Source: Zymoseptoria tritici IPO323 (lineage: Eukaryota > Ascomycota > Dothideomycetes > Mycosphaerellales > Mycosphaerellaceae). From it: DNA of 64,000 bases. Of the stretch, positions 46,080 to 59,345 are shown one piece after another. Within the stretch, counting starts at the first letter, position 1; the number at the start of each line of letters is the position of its first letter. The notes below the pieces were generated by a model that did not search any database, had not been told where the DNA came from, and saw only the letters and a list, made by a program, of their open reading frames with translations. Where the stretch lies: assembly GCF_000219625.1 (NCBI RefSeq), contig NC_018214.1:930001-994000 (forward strand), in the 5' to 3' direction. The translations under genes and the position numbers were made by a program.

Positions 46080-47041
46080 ATCGACATCCGCACTTCCATT
46101 GCACACCCAATATTGACCCGATCATTACTAAACACGCACTATTCGAAAGCCCTTATCAAGGCTATTCTAACGAACCCGCATTCACCCCGCTGCCCTTAAA
46201 ACCTACGCCGCTACTAGAGTTCAAAGATTCACCTTGTTGCCCCCTTTGGGGTGCAAATTTTGCTAAACTCTGGGATTTGGCCCCTACCTCCGAAACCTTA
46301 TTCCGACCTTACCTCCCCTACACTCGAAATATTCCCTATTTAGGGCATTATATAAGGAAGGTTTATAACCTGTACTACAATACTTTAACACACTATAACA
46401 CAACTAATACGCCGCCGATTCGGACGCTATGTAGCCTGTTTAAAAGCCCTCGACGAGAGCTTTTATTCTAGCTATTAAACGCCTAATTTAGTCGAATTTT
46501 AAAAGAGCTAAAATCCAAACAAGAGCAGTGTTCCTAGGATATACAAACATATATATACATATATACTTAGTTCTCTCTATACTAGAGTTACCTGTTGTCC
46601 TACGCCGCCGAGAGAGGAAGCTAAAGGAGCAGTATAGTTTAGTAAGGACGAATTTGCACCTCTAGGGATTAAAGTAGTAGTACTAGCTATATAGCTAGAT
46701 ACTCTATATAGAGTATAGGCCTACCTTTCCTTAGAGACAAAGGTTGTCCTAAACCTACTATAGCTACTTGTAGAACGCCTCTAAAGCCTGCTATAAAGAC
46801 GCACGTTACTACAGGCTAGAGTACTTCCTAGAAGCAGAGGTATATTTATATATCTCTTCTCTCCTCTTTAAAGTATATCTTCTCCTATACTACTTTGTAT
46901 AGTAGGGAGAAGAGTACCCTAGTATCGCAAGTAGGCTAGGACCCGAACGCGATTAGAAATAAAGACGAATAAGCAGCCCTCTCGGCGTAAGACTGCTAAG
47001 CCTCTTTTTAAATAACAAACAATAACAATAATAACAAGATA

Positions 47042-48172
47042 ATGTCTACTAAGACGGAAATAACAGACGCAAGCTTAGCCCCTTAGACTCCTAAAGCTAC
47101 GGCTAAAGGGGATAAGGAAGTTACGTTTAAGTCTCTTAAAACCCTACCGTTGCTAAAGGAACTACTAAAAAGAACCGGTATTCCTTTCCTACCTAGGAAA
47201 AGGCAAAACCCCTTCGAATTTAGTAGCTCCCTAACTCGTAGCCCTTCTCTTAGAAAGAAATAAATACTCTCTCGCACACCCGCGAACGAGAAGATCCTAC
47301 AAGCCTAACAGCTACTAGTCGAAGTAGTAGGGGATCTAGGCGGGATTCTAGAAGAACAAACCCGGGTTTTTAACCTTCTCGAAGTCTTTTAGCACTTTAC
47401 CGAGCATACAGACTTTAGGACAACGTCCTAAATCCTCGCAAAGCAAGTCTCGAACCTAGAAACAATAATAAAGAAACTAATAGCATAGGCAAAGAAGCCT
47501 ACTTTCGTAGATGTTATTAAGGGGGATAGCGGATCCGCTACCTTTACCTCTACCTCCTCGACAATAAAGATAATATAATAATAACAACAATAACAACAAT
47601 AGTAGACGACCGTCTCCCGGAGGGCTAGCAAGCCGAAAGAATAAGTAGAACCGATACCTCTTATCCTTATACTAAAGGATAAAGAGAAGGAACTCGACTA
47701 GATTGCAACCTAAGACAAAATTAACGACGCTCTTAAAGGCGAAGACTAAGAGCTAGCTATCCTTGCGATAAAGAAATTATTTTAGGGTAATATTGTCCTA
47801 AACTTTGTAATAGAGAAAGCCTGCTAACGAACGATCGATAGCCTTACTAAGGTTACCGATATCGTAGGCGAGGCATAGGTAATAGAGGACTCTCTCTAGT
47901 ATAAGGTCGTAGTCTACGGCGTCTCGACCGCGAACTTTAATACGCTAACGGGCCTATAGGACATTTAATAAGAAATTAAGACCTTTAATAGAGGTCTTAA
48001 ACTCGCAGGCATCCTAATTTGGCTAACAAACGAAGAGAGAAGAAGGACTCTTACTAGGGCGATAGTTCTAGTAGGTTTTGCTACCGAGGAGAAGGCAAAA
48101 AGGGCTATTTAAAACCATCTATACGTAGGCGCGGACAGCCTAAGAGTCGAGAAGGCGAAGGATTATATATAA
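47042..48172 (+). pseudogene. LINE D ORF1 (RIP-decayed)
   Basis: 376 codons from an intact ATG at 47042 to TAA 48170-48172. Nearly identical to LINE C ORF1, as expected from the recombination. Confidence 0.75.
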
Positions 48173-48201
48173 TAGAAAGGGAGGCCCCTAGAACGTTCTA
48201 T

Positions 48202-51200
48202 ATATTAGAACATTCTCTACGGATTTTCTACGTTAATCTTAACTGATCTATCGAGGCTATAGAGTTAACCTTAGACGTCGCGGTTAAGTAGAAAGCCGAC
48301 CTTCTACTAGTCTAGGAACTATAGACTATAGAAGACCTAATAATAGGCTATAAAGAGACAAGATCTATCGCATACCGGGAGTATAACTAGCTATTCCTAA
48401 CAACTACGGATTCGACGATCTAGCTAAGAACAATATTATATATTAGCACAAGACTTAATGTTAATATCTCTCCTATTTTATTAGACGACAGCGACATACT
48501 TTCCTTTGTTATTTTAGACAAGAAGGGCAATAAGATCTAGATAGTTAATCTCTATAACGAGAAGGACCTTTAGGATACCGAGAACCTGCAAAACCGACGA
48601 ATAATAGAAAGAAGCCTCTACTCTCTACGTAACACGTTCCTTCTAAACACTCTACTAGTAGGAGACTTTAACCTTAGATACCCGTCCTAGGATCCGAGGG
48701 GAAAGGATACTACTAGTGCCCGCGAATTTATAGAGTAGATAGAAGACTAGGGCTTTACTCTATGTAATACGATAGGTATCGGGACCTTCTATAGGCTGCA
48801 CCTAGACGTAGAGTCGGTCCTAGACCTTATGTTTATAAGAGGATCCTTATTTACGAAAGAAATCGACTAGAGAACGATTCCGATAGGCTTAGACTATAAG
48901 GCTATATCTATAGACCTTATTAGTATGCAAGATCGAGCCTAATAGAAGAAAGTAGTTCTAGATATAGCTTCTGCGGATTAGGAATTGTTTACAGATCTCC
49001 TAATAAGCAAGGCGACGTCTATTAACTATACGAACTCCCTCGACGACATCGTAGACTCCTTTACCTAATATATTACTAAATCGATACGGGGAGCAATCCT
49101 AGAGAAAGTAGTATACGCCTACGCAAAACCTTAGTAGAATAGAGAGCTACGCACGCTACGCTATATAATGTCTAGAACATATAGACAGACCTTTACCTAC
49201 GGACGTATACCGACGCTAGACGAGAAAGAGGCGTATACGAAAGCGAGAAACGAGTACTTCTAAGCTATTAAAATAGCTAAGAAGAACTACTAGAACGCTT
49301 TCCTTAAAAAAGAAGACTCGAAATCTATCTTTAAAGCTATATCCTATACTAGGAATAGCAGCCGAAGACAGATACCTATAATAAACAACGAAGATTCTTT
49401 CGAGGGGAAATATAAGGCCTTCTCTAAAGCCTTATTTCCGCGCCCTCCTACCGAGGAACCTCTACCTAGCCGTTAGGAAGCGTATATAGCCGGGGATTAG
49501 GGCTAGACTACGCTAACCGAAGAGGAACTCGCTACCGCCTATAGTACGAAGATAGTAAAAGGAAAAACGCTAGGCCTAGACGGCATTACGCAAGCTATTA
49601 TTAGTAAAGTATACAGCGCTATTCCTATTACCTTTCTACGTATATATAGTAGGCTACTCGACGAAGGACACTACCCCCGATGCTAGAAAGTTGCGACAGG
49701 CGCAGTTCTAGCAAAGCTAAGAAAACTAGACTATTTAGTCCCTAAGGCCTACTAAGTTATCTCTCTCCTAAACTGTCTTAGGAAGATTAGCAAGAGAATA
49801 CTTACAAAACGCCTAGGGATTATCGCAGAGACAAAGCCCCTTCTATACGACTCGTAGTTAGGAGGGCGAAAGAAGAAATTAGCTATCGATACAGTACTTC
49901 TCTTAACGAACAAAATCGAGGAGAATTAAAGAAAGAAAAAGAAGACTTTAGTTATCTTCCTCGACGTAAGAGGAGTATACGACTATATTACAAAGAACCG
50001 ACTATTAAGAATAATAATCTAGTTAAGGCTTCCGCATAGCCTTATACATTAGGTTTAGTCGTTTATAAGTAATAGACACCTACGAATAGCATTCGACGGA
50101 CAGATATAGGAATTCTAGGACGTAGAGATTAGCGTTCCGCAAGGTAGCCTAATATCTCCTATCCTCTTCCTTATCTATACGCGCGACATATTCTTCTTGC
50201 TATAAGGAGTTACTCCTAGTTCCTACGTCGACGACATTAGACTATCTACCTTATCTACGTCCCTTAAGAAGAACTCTAAGGTACTAGAATGTAAGGCAAG
50301 AAGGCTAATAGACCTAGGAAAGAAGAACTTAATTACTTTCGACCTAGCAAAGACAGACCTAGTACACTTCTCGAAAGGGAAAGGGTCTAATTGCCTAGTA
50401 ATTCTTCTAAATAGCGATATTATTCGCCTAGTAAAGAAAGCAATAAGGTAGCTCGGGATTTAGCTAGACGCTAGTCTTACCTTTAAGGAGTATATTATAA
50501 TAAGATCGGCATAAGTATAAGTAGCATTCTATTAATTAGAAAGACTAGCAAATACTAAACGCGGTCTATCTTCTACATCGTTAAGAAAGATCTACCTAGC
50601 CTACGTTATTATAATAGCAGACTATAGGGCCCTAGTTTAGTAGCGGTCGAAAAAGAGTATAAAACCTCTAGTATCTCTACAAAGTAAAGCTTGTAGAAAG
50701 ATCCTAGGCGTTTTCCGTACCGCCCTAAACATCCTATCCGAAGTAGAGTTAAATCTCTTCCCCCCGGATCTACGCCTAGAGAGACAGTTAATTTTATACT
50801 CTCTACGCGTAGTAAAGCTACCCGAAAACTACCCTATAAGACTTGCTATCTAAAGCGCGCCTTCGGATACGCAAGAAGTCCGATATAAGGACTCGAGAGA
50901 GATACTTCCGCAAAAACGACAAAGAACATAGATACAACTACTCTATTATCGACTCCGACAATATAAGCATTTTGTAGAATACGAGAGGGCTAACTACGCA
51001 AAAGACGATCTCTTTAGCATCTAGAAAACCCGATACGAAATAGTAAGATAATAGGAGATTAATAAGGTACCTAGGAATACAAATAGCTACCTTAGTCGAT
51101 TTCTATAGAGCTCGCTAGGAAAACATAGAATAGGAGGAAGACGCGCTTTAACTAGTGCCTTCTATACTATCCTATTAGGACACGGATACCTAAAGTCCTA

Positions 51201-51447
51201 TCTCTATCGCTTTAGACACGTAACGACGCTAGACTGCCCTTACAGACGACGAGAAACAGCAGAACACCTCGTATGTAGCTGCCCTATCTACAATGTATTT
51301 AGGCTACTACCGCTACGACAAGCACAATCTCTACTAGAAATAGTAGAAGATAAGGAACTCCGGAAACACCTTACTACCTTTCTCTCGGATACAAAGATTA
51401 CTTCTAGGTCCTAGCACCTAGTAAGAGGCGAAGACGAGACCGTCTAG
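48202..51447 (+). pseudogene. LINE D ORF2 (RIP-decayed)
   Basis: 3,246 nt to TAG 51445-51447. The start codon is ATA, as in LINE C. It holds endonuclease, reverse transcriptase (Y-V-D-D near 50,222-50,234) and the C-terminal Cys/His knuckle. It lacks the Gypsy-1 insertion present in C, so Gypsy-1 came after the duplication. Confidence 0.82.
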
Positions 51448-51894
51448 CCTACACTCCTTTTACTTTTCCTTATTTGTCTTTCTTTAAAGTCCTTCGATAC
51501 TAGCTTACTACTATCCTAGGTACGGGTCTTTCCCTAAGGTTAAGAGATACGAGAGAACAACGATTGTATATAGATAGACTGCTGTCGCGAGACAGCCGTC
51601 CTACATAGTTATAGACTCCTATAGGACGTAAATGGAACAAACAAACAAAAACAAACAAACAATACCTCGGAGGTAGGTGCGGAGACCGGCCGTAATACCG
51701 GATACTAGATCGGTCTATTAAATCGGCGGAGTTAGCAATAGGGCGGCGGCGGCGGCAGATTAAGCGGCAGTAGCTACTTAAGCGGTAGTAGCTACTTAAG
51801 CTACATAGTCGAGTAATAAACCGCGAGTGCTAGCATTAGTAGTGCGTATAGACTTCTTAGAAGTACTCTAGCGAATTAGATTAGTACGACCGGA

Positions 51895-52086
51895 CTATAG
51901 AACGCTATATCCCTTATAGGCTCTAGTGCTAGGCTTACTTACCGGCGGCGGTACAGCGTACGTAGCGGAAGCGCTCTTAGCGCGGCTCTCGGTAGACGGT
52001 AGATCGTAGCCGTAGTTACCGTAGTTACTAGTAAGTCCGACATAAGGAGCTCTACCGTCGGTGTAGAACTTAGTATAAGGAGGCAT
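51895..52086 (-). CDS. Small open frame, unit 2 copy
   Basis: Copy of 44213-44404 with at least one residue changed by a transition. Same uncertainty about being a real gene. Confidence 0.28.
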   Translation of the reverse strand: MPPYTKFYTDGRAPYVGLTSNYGNYGYDLPSTESRAKSASATYAVPPPVSKPSTRAYKGYSVL

Positions 52087-52218
52087 AATTAAGGGTTCGT
52101 TTAGGGCTAGATACGTATGTATTAGACTAATTGTACGTAAAATAAAGGGTATAGAGGGTGCAAAGGATAAGAAGGGCGAGGAGCTAAAGGCTAGGAAGGA
52201 TTAAGAGCAGAGTTTTTA

Positions 52219-53761
52219 TTAAAGAGCCTGTTATACTATGCTCTTAGTAGGCTCTACATATATATCTTAGATAGGGAAGCTATTCTCCGTAAATATCTGC
52301 CTTATGCGATCCCTTAGCTATAGGCCTACACCTTAGGCTAACGTCTTAAACTCTACTAGCTTACTACTAGCGGCTAGATAAGTAGCGGCTATAGCGCGGA
52401 TATAAAGATATACGACGACATAGAGCTTATTACCGCTTATAGTCTTCTTACGACTATTTAATTTAGTAGGGAGTCTAGCGGCGGTAAGGGAAGCGTTAAC
52501 CTATTATATAGTACTAGGCGGAAGGTATAAAACGAGGTCTATATATATATAGATTAGCGAGCCGCTAGTATTACCTAATAGGTTATCTCTCGGTAGATCT
52601 TAGTAGGGATCTCGGCAAATAGGTATCTTACTAAACTTGTCTATTTAGTCGATTATTTCTTATATCTACGGATGCGTAGTATCGAGATCGATGCTGTATA
52701 GCTCGGTGCCCTTAAGCTCTAGATAGTCGTAGAGGATATTCGGAATGCTATTAATATACTCGGGGATCTTAGGGTACTTACGAATGCGATAGCCGTTATA
52801 AGTTTTAACGAACAGCTAGACGGTATATCGAAGGATCGGTAGATAGATAGTAAGGAACGCTATACGGTTAGCCTTTTAATCCTCGTTATATAGACGCTTA
52901 TTACGGAGCTTAATAAAGAAGTTACGCTACCTATTAAACGTAGCTGTTGCTCTAAGACCCTAAAAGCGTTTAATAGTGTTGTTGCCCTTACTAGTTATAT
53001 ACTAGAAGGCCTTATTAAAACGGAGTAGGTGCCCTTCTTAATGCTCGCGGAAACATAGATAAGCGTCGGCTATTATCGGAGTTTCTACGCTATAGTTAGT
53101 ACGTATAATCTATGTATATAGGTTAGTAAGAGAGCACTAAGAAGTACACCGAGAGCAGCTTGTAGCTTACCTAAGGCGTCTTCCTACGGGCCTTAACTAT
53201 ACCGAGATATTAATAGAACACCGAGAACTTCGTCTTAGCTATAGTGCCGATATACGCCTATATAACCCTACGTAAATATATATTAATATAGTAGTAAAAC
53301 TATATACTAAACAGCTCTAGCTTGTAGTATATATCTATAGACTATATATAATCCGGGCCCTTAGCCTTTAGAAGGTAAGAGCGAACCTTTACTCTCTTAC
53401 TAATCCGGTGTGCATTAAATAGTGTAGGATTAAGACGGTAGGCGATGCTAAAGATCCGGTCCCTATATATACGGATTAGCACTAAGAGCTTTACTAAGAG
53501 CCCGAGATCGCGAACCTTCTAATTAGTCTAAACTCCTTCCGTATCTCCCTTACGAGGTTACGGTATCCGTAGTCTTCTAACGCTCTACCCTTAATTATAC
53601 TAACTAATATGCCCTTAATAATCTCGTCGTAGGATAGTAAATCGTCCTTAGGGATTCTACGGTAGTAGCCTATACTCTTCCTTAATTAAACGAACTGCTA
53701 CTTCGAGAGCTTAAATCCGTCTAACTATAGGATCGCATAGCACTTGCTATCGTTCTTATCC
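52219..53761 (-). pseudogene. Integrase-core transposase gene, C-terminal part, unit 2
   Basis: Duplicate of 44537-46079. Contiguous with 59,346-59,640 when LINE E (53762-59331) and one TSD copy are removed, so this is the copy in its original context. Confidence 0.58.
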
Positions 53762-54715
53762 ATCGACATCCGCACTTCCATTGCACACCCAATATTGACC
53801 CGATCATTACTAAACACGCACTATTCGAAAGCCCTTATCAAGGCTATTCTAACGAACCCGCATTCACCCCGCTGCCCTTAAAACCTACGCCGCTACTAGA
53901 GTTCAAAGATTCACCTTGTTGCCCCCTTTGGGGTGCAAATTTTGCTAAACTCTGGGATTTGGCCCCTACCTCCGAAACCTTATTCCGACCTTACCTCCCC
54001 TACACTCGAAATATTCCCTATTTAGGGCATTATATAAGGAAGGTTTATAACCTGTACTACAATACTTTAACACACTATAACACAACTAATACGCCGCCGA
54101 TTCGGACGCCGTGTAGCCCGTTTAAAAGCCCTCGACGAGAGCTTTTATTCTAGCTATTAAACGCCTGATTTGGTCAAATTTTAAAAGAGCTAAAGGCTAA
54201 ACAAGAGCAGTGTTCCTAGGATATACAAACATATATATACACTTAGTTCTCTCTACACTAGAGTTACCTATTGTCCTACGCCGCCGAGAGAGGAAGCTAA
54301 AGGAGTAGTGTAGTTTAGTAAGGACGAATTTGCACCTCTAGGGATTAGAGTAGTAGTACTAGCTATATAGCTAGATACTCTATATAGAGTATAGGCCTAC
54401 CTTTCCTTAGAGACAAAGGTTGTCCTAAACCTACTACAGCTACCTGTAGAACGCCTCTAAAGCCTACTATAAAGACGCACGTTACTATAGGCTAGAGTAC
54501 TTCCTAGAAGCAGAGGTATATTTATATATCTCTTCTCTCCTCTTAAAAGTATACCTTCTCCTATACTACTTTATATAGTAGGGAGAAGAGTGCCCTAGTA
54601 TCGTAAGTAGGCTAGGACCCGAACGCGATTAGAAATAGAGACGAATAAGCAGCCCTCTTAGCGTAAGACTGCTAAGCCTCTTTTTAAACAACAAACAAAC
54701 AATAACAACAAGATA

Positions 54716-55846
54716 ATATCTACTAAGACGGAAATAACAGACGCAAGCTTAGCCCCTTAGACTCCTAAAGCTACGGCTAAAGGGGACGAAGAAGTTACGT
54801 TTAAGTCTCTTAAAACCCTACCGCTGCCGAAGGAACTACTAAAAAGAACTAGCATTCCTTTCCTACCTAGGAAAAGGCAAAACCCCTTTGAATTTAGTAG
54901 CTCCCCGACTCGTAGCCCTTCTCTCGGAAAGAAACAAACACTCTCTCGCACGCTTGCGAACGAGAAGATCCTATAAGCCCGACAGCTACTAGTCGAAGTA
55001 GTAGGGGATCTAGGCGGGTTTCTAGAAGAACAAACCTAGGTTCTCGACCTTCTTGAAGTCTTTCGGCACTTTACTAAGTATACAGACTTTAGGATAACGT
55101 CCTAAATCCTCGTAAAGCAAGTCTCGAACCTAGAAACGACAATAAAGAAACTAGTAGCATAGGCGAAGAAGCCTACTTTCGCAGACGTTATTAAGGGAGA
55201 TAGCGGATCCGCTACCTCTACCTCTACCTCCTTAACAACAAAGACAACATAACAATAACAACAACAACAATAACAGTAGACGACCGTCTCCTAGAGGGCT
55301 AGCAAGCCGAAAGAACAAGCAGAACTAATGCCTCTTATCCTTGTACTAAAGGATAAAGAGAAGGAACTCGACTAGATCGCAACCCGAGACAAAATTAACG
55401 ACGCTCTTAAAGGCGAAGACTAAGAGCTAGCTATCCTTGCGATAAAGAAATTAGTTTAGGGTAACATTGTCCTAAACTTTATAACAGAGAAAGCCTACTA
55501 ACGAACGATTAATAGCCTTACTAAGGTTACCGATATTATAGGCGAGGTACAGGTAATAGAGGACTCTCTCTAGTATAAGGTCGTAGTCTACGGCGTCTCG
55601 ACTGCGAACTTTAATACGCTAACAGGCCTATAGGACATTTAATAAGAAATTAAGACCTTTAATAAAGGTCTTAAACTCGCAGGCACCCCGATTTAGCTAA
55701 CAAACGAAGAGAGAAGAAGGACTCTTACTAGGGCGACAGTTCTAGTAGGTTTTGCTACCGAGGAGGAGGCAAAAAGGGCTATTTAAAACCGTCTATACGT
55801 AGGCGCGGACAGCCTAAGAGTCGAGAAGGCGAAGGATCGTATATAA
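54716..55846 (+). pseudogene. LINE E ORF1 (RIP-decayed)
   Basis: 376 codons. The start is ATA (ATG in B, C, D) and the stop TAA 55844-55846 is followed by TAG, as in every copy. It shows the ORF1 C-terminal sequence most clearly (TRATVLVGFATEEEAKRAI). Confidence 0.75.
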
Positions 55847-55875
55847 TAGAAAGGGAGGCCCCTAGAACGTTCTAT

Positions 55876-58800
55876 ATGTTAGAACACTCTCTACGGATCT
55901 TCTACGTTAATCTTAACTAATCTATCGAGGCTATAGAGTCTACCTTAGACGTCGCGGTTAAGCAGAAAGCCGACCTTCTACTAGTCTAGGAACCGTAGAC
56001 TATAGAAGACCTAATAATAGGCTATAAAGAGACAAGATCTATCGCATACCGGGAGTATAACTAGCTATTCCTAACAACTACGGATTCGACGATCTAGCTA
56101 AGAACAATATTATATATTAGCACAAGACTTAACGTTAATATCTCTCCTATTTTATTAGACGACAGCGACATACTTTCCTTTGTTATTTTAGACAAGAAGG
56201 GCAATAAGATCTAGATAGTTAATCTCTATAACGAGAAGGACCTTTAGGATACCGAGAACCCGCAAAACCGACGAATAATAGAAAGAAGCCTCTACTCTCT
56301 ACGTAACACGTTCCTTCTAAATACTCTACTAGTAGGAGACTTTAACCTTAAATACCCGTCCTAGGATCCGAGGGGAAAGGATACTACTAGTGCCCGCGAA
56401 TTTATAGAGTAGATAGAAGACTAGGGCTTTACTCTATATAATACGATAGGTATTAGGACCTTCTATAGGCCGCACCTAGACGCAGAGTCGGTCCTAGACC
56501 TTATGTTTACAAGAGGATCCTTATCTACGAAAGAAATCGACTAGAGAACGATTCCGACAGGCTTAGACTATAAGGCTATATCTATAGACCTTATTAGCGC
56601 GCAAGATCGAGCCTAATAGAAGAAAGTAGTTCTAGATATAGCTTCCGCGGATTAGGAACTATTTACAGATCTCCTAATAAGCAAGGCGACGTCTATTAAC
56701 TATATAAACTCCCTCGACGACATCGCAGACTCCTTTACCTTATGTATTACTAAATCGATATAAGGAGCAATCCTAGAGAAAGTAGTATACGCCTGCGCAA
56801 AACCTTAGTAGAATAGAGAGCTACGTACGCTACGCCGTATAATGTCTAGAACATATAGATAGACCTTTACCTACGGACGTACGCCGACGCTAGACGAGAA
56901 AGAGGCATATACGAAAGCAAGAAACGAGTACTTCTAAGCTATTAAAACAGCTAAGAAGAACTACTAGAACGCTTTCCTCGAAAAAGAAGACTCGAAATCT
57001 ATCTTTAAAGCTATGTCCTATACTAGGAATAGCAGCCGAAGATAGATACCTACGATAAACAACAAAGATTCTTTCGAGGGGAAATATAAGGCCTTCTCCG
57101 AAGCCTTATTTCCGCGCCCTCCCGCCGAGGAACCTCTACCTAGCTGTTAGGAAGTATATACAGCCGGGGATTAGGGCTAGACTACGCTAACCGAAGAGGA
57201 ACTTGCTACTGCCTATAGTACGAAGATAGTAAAAGGAAAAACGCCGGGCCTAGACAGTATTACGCAAGCTATTATTAGTAAAGCGTACAGCGCTATTCCT
57301 ATTACCTTTCTACGTATATATAGTAGGCTACTCGACGAAGGACACTACCCCCGATACTAGAAAGTTGCGACAGGCGTAGTTCTAGCAAAGCCGGGAAAAC
57401 TAGACTATTCGGTCCCTAAGGCCTACCGAGTTATCTCTCTTCTAAACTATCTTAGCAAGATTAGTAAGAGAATACTTGCAAAACGCCTAGGGATTATCGC
57501 AGAGACGAAGCCCCTTCTATACGACTCGTAGTTAGGAGGGCGAAAGAAGAAATCGGCTATCGATATAGTACTTCTCTTAACAAACGAAATCGAGGAGAAT
57601 CGAAGAAAGAAAAAAAAGACTTTAGTTATCTTCCTCGACGTAAGAGGAGCATATAACTATATTACAAAGAACCGACTGTTAAGAATAATAATCTAGTTAA
57701 GGCTTCCGCATAGCCTTATATATTAGGTTTAGTTGTTTATAAGTAATAGACGCCTACGAATAGCATTCGACGGACAGATATAGGAATTCTAGGATGTAGA
57801 GATCGGCGTTCTGTAAGGCAGCCCGATATCTCCTATCCTCTTTCTTATCTATACGCGCGATATATTCTTCTCGCTATAAGGAGTTACTCCTAGTTCCTAC
57901 GTCGACGATATTAGACTATCTACCTTATCTACATCCCTTAAGAAGAACTCTAAGGTACTAGAACGTAAGGTAAGAAGGCTAATAGACCTAGGAAAGAAGA
58001 ACTCGATTGCTTTCGACCTAGCAAAGACAGACTTAGTATACTTCTTAAAAGGGAAAGGGTCCGATTACCCGGTAATTCTTCTAAATAGCGATATTATTCG
58101 CCCGGCAAAGAAAGCGATAAGGTAGCTTAGGATTTAGCTAGACGCCGGTCTTACCTTTAAGGAGTATATTATAATAAGATCGGCACAAGTATAAGCAGCA
58201 TTCTATCAATTAGAAAGACTAGTAAATACTAAACGCGGTCTATCTTCTATATTGTTAAGAAAGATCTACCTAGCCTACGTTACTATAATAGTAGACTATA
58301 GGGCCCCGGTTTAGTAGCAGTCGAAAAAGAGCATAAAACCTCTAGTATCTCTATAAAGTAAAGCTTGTAGAAAGATCCTAGGCGTTTTCCGTACCGCCCT
58401 AAACGTCCTGTCCGAAGTAGAGTTAAATCTCTTCCCCCCGGATCTACGCCTAGAGAGATAGTTAATTTTATACTCTCTATGCGTAGCAAAGCTACCCGAA
58501 AACTACCCTATAAGACTCGCTATCTAAAGCGCGCCTTCGGATACGCGAGAAGTCCGATACGAGGACTCGAGAGAGATACTTCCGCAAAAACAATAGAGAA
58601 TATAGATACAACTACTCTATTATCGACTCCGATAATACAAGCATTTCGTAGAACACGAGAGGGCTAACTACGTAAAAGACGATCTCTTTAGCGTCTAGAA
58701 AACCCGATACGAAATAGTAAGACAATAGGAGATTAATAAGGTACCTAGGAATACAAATAATTACCTTAGTCGATTTCTATAGAGCTCGCTAGGAAAACAT

Positions 58801-59121
58801 AGAATAGGAGGAAGACGCGCTTTAACTAGTGCCTTCTATACTATCCTATTAGGATACGGATACCTAAAGTCCTATCTCTATCGCTTTAGACACGTAACGA
58901 CGCTAGACTACCCTTACGGACGACGAGAAATAGCAGAACACCTCGTATATAGCTGCCCTATCTATAATGTATTTAGGCTACTACCGCTACGATAAGCATA
59001 ATCTCTACTAGAAATAGTAGAAGATAAGGAACTCCGGAAATACCTTACTACCTTTCTCTCGGATATAAAGATTGCTTCTAGGTCCTAGTACCTAGCAAAA
59101 GGCGAAGACGAGACCGTCTAG
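55876..59121 (+). pseudogene. LINE E ORF2: endonuclease / reverse transcriptase (RIP-decayed)
   Basis: 3,246 nt from an intact ATG at 55876 to TAG 59119-59121. Endonuclease with V-G-D-F-N-L at 56332-56349, then a Glu/Lys-rich linker (EKEAYTKARNEYFQAIK), and reverse transcriptase with F-L-D-V-R-G-A-Y, Q-G-S-P-I-S-P and Y-V-D-D at 57898-57909. The C-terminal knuckle is at ~58,905-58,960. The protein nicks target DNA and copies the LINE RNA from its 3' end, and is the likely partner of the SINE-like element. It has numerous TAG/TAA codons and is non-functional as it stands. Confidence 0.86.
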
Positions 59122-59345
59122 CCTACACTCCTTTTACTTTTCCTTATTTGTCTTTCTTTAAAGTCCTTCGATACTAGCTTACTACTATCCTAGGCACGGG
59201 TCTTTCCCTAAGGTTAAGAGATACAAGAGAATAACGATTGTACATAGATAGACTGCTATCGCGAGACAGCCGTCCTACATAGTCATAGACTCCTACAGGA
59301 CGTAAATAGAACAAACAAACAAACAAACAAATATCGTTCTTATCC

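Larger units (their letters stand above)
43981..46427. repeat. Tandem-duplicated segment, unit 1
   Basis: 2.45 kb repeated at 51663-54109 with offset 7,682 bp. It contains one LINE C TSD copy, the last 23 bp of the Gypsy-2 LTR, the CCGGA TSD, the integrase-gene fragment, and the first ~350 bp of a LINE. I counted about eight differences over the first 2.1 kb, all transitions. Confidence 0.88.
46080..51662 (+). mobile_element. LINE D, recombinant full-length LINE
   Basis: 5,583 bp. It has no matching TSD: its left flank TATCGTTCTTATCC (46066-46079) is the TSD of LINE E, and its right flank TACCTCGGAGGT (51663-51674) is the TSD of LINE C. Its first ~345 bp match LINE E (including lack of the C-specific leader insertion), and the rest matches LINE C (including the CAAAAAC tail variant). 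The switch is near 46,424-46,427. Confidence 0.92.
51663..54109. repeat. Tandem-duplicated segment, unit 2
   Basis: Copy of 43981-46427. It includes an orphan 23-bp Gypsy-2 LTR end (51675-51697) followed by CCGGA (51698-51702) with no Gypsy-2 attached, which only a duplication can explain. Confidence 0.88.
53762..59331 (+). mobile_element. LINE E, full-length LINE
   Basis: 5,570 bp inserted in the integrase-like gene. TATCGTTCTTATCC is duplicated at 53748-53761 and 59332-59345. Its body is distinct from C and D at many transitions. The 3' stem-loop has one mismatch (GCTATC/GACAGC). Confidence 0.92.

Noticed and set aside
53959..54153. 64-codon frame in the LINE 5' leader, open in all four long copies
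   Set aside because: Starts at TTG, not ATG; it stays open mainly because it has no Gln or Trp codons for RIP to turn into stops. Possible but unsupported uORF.
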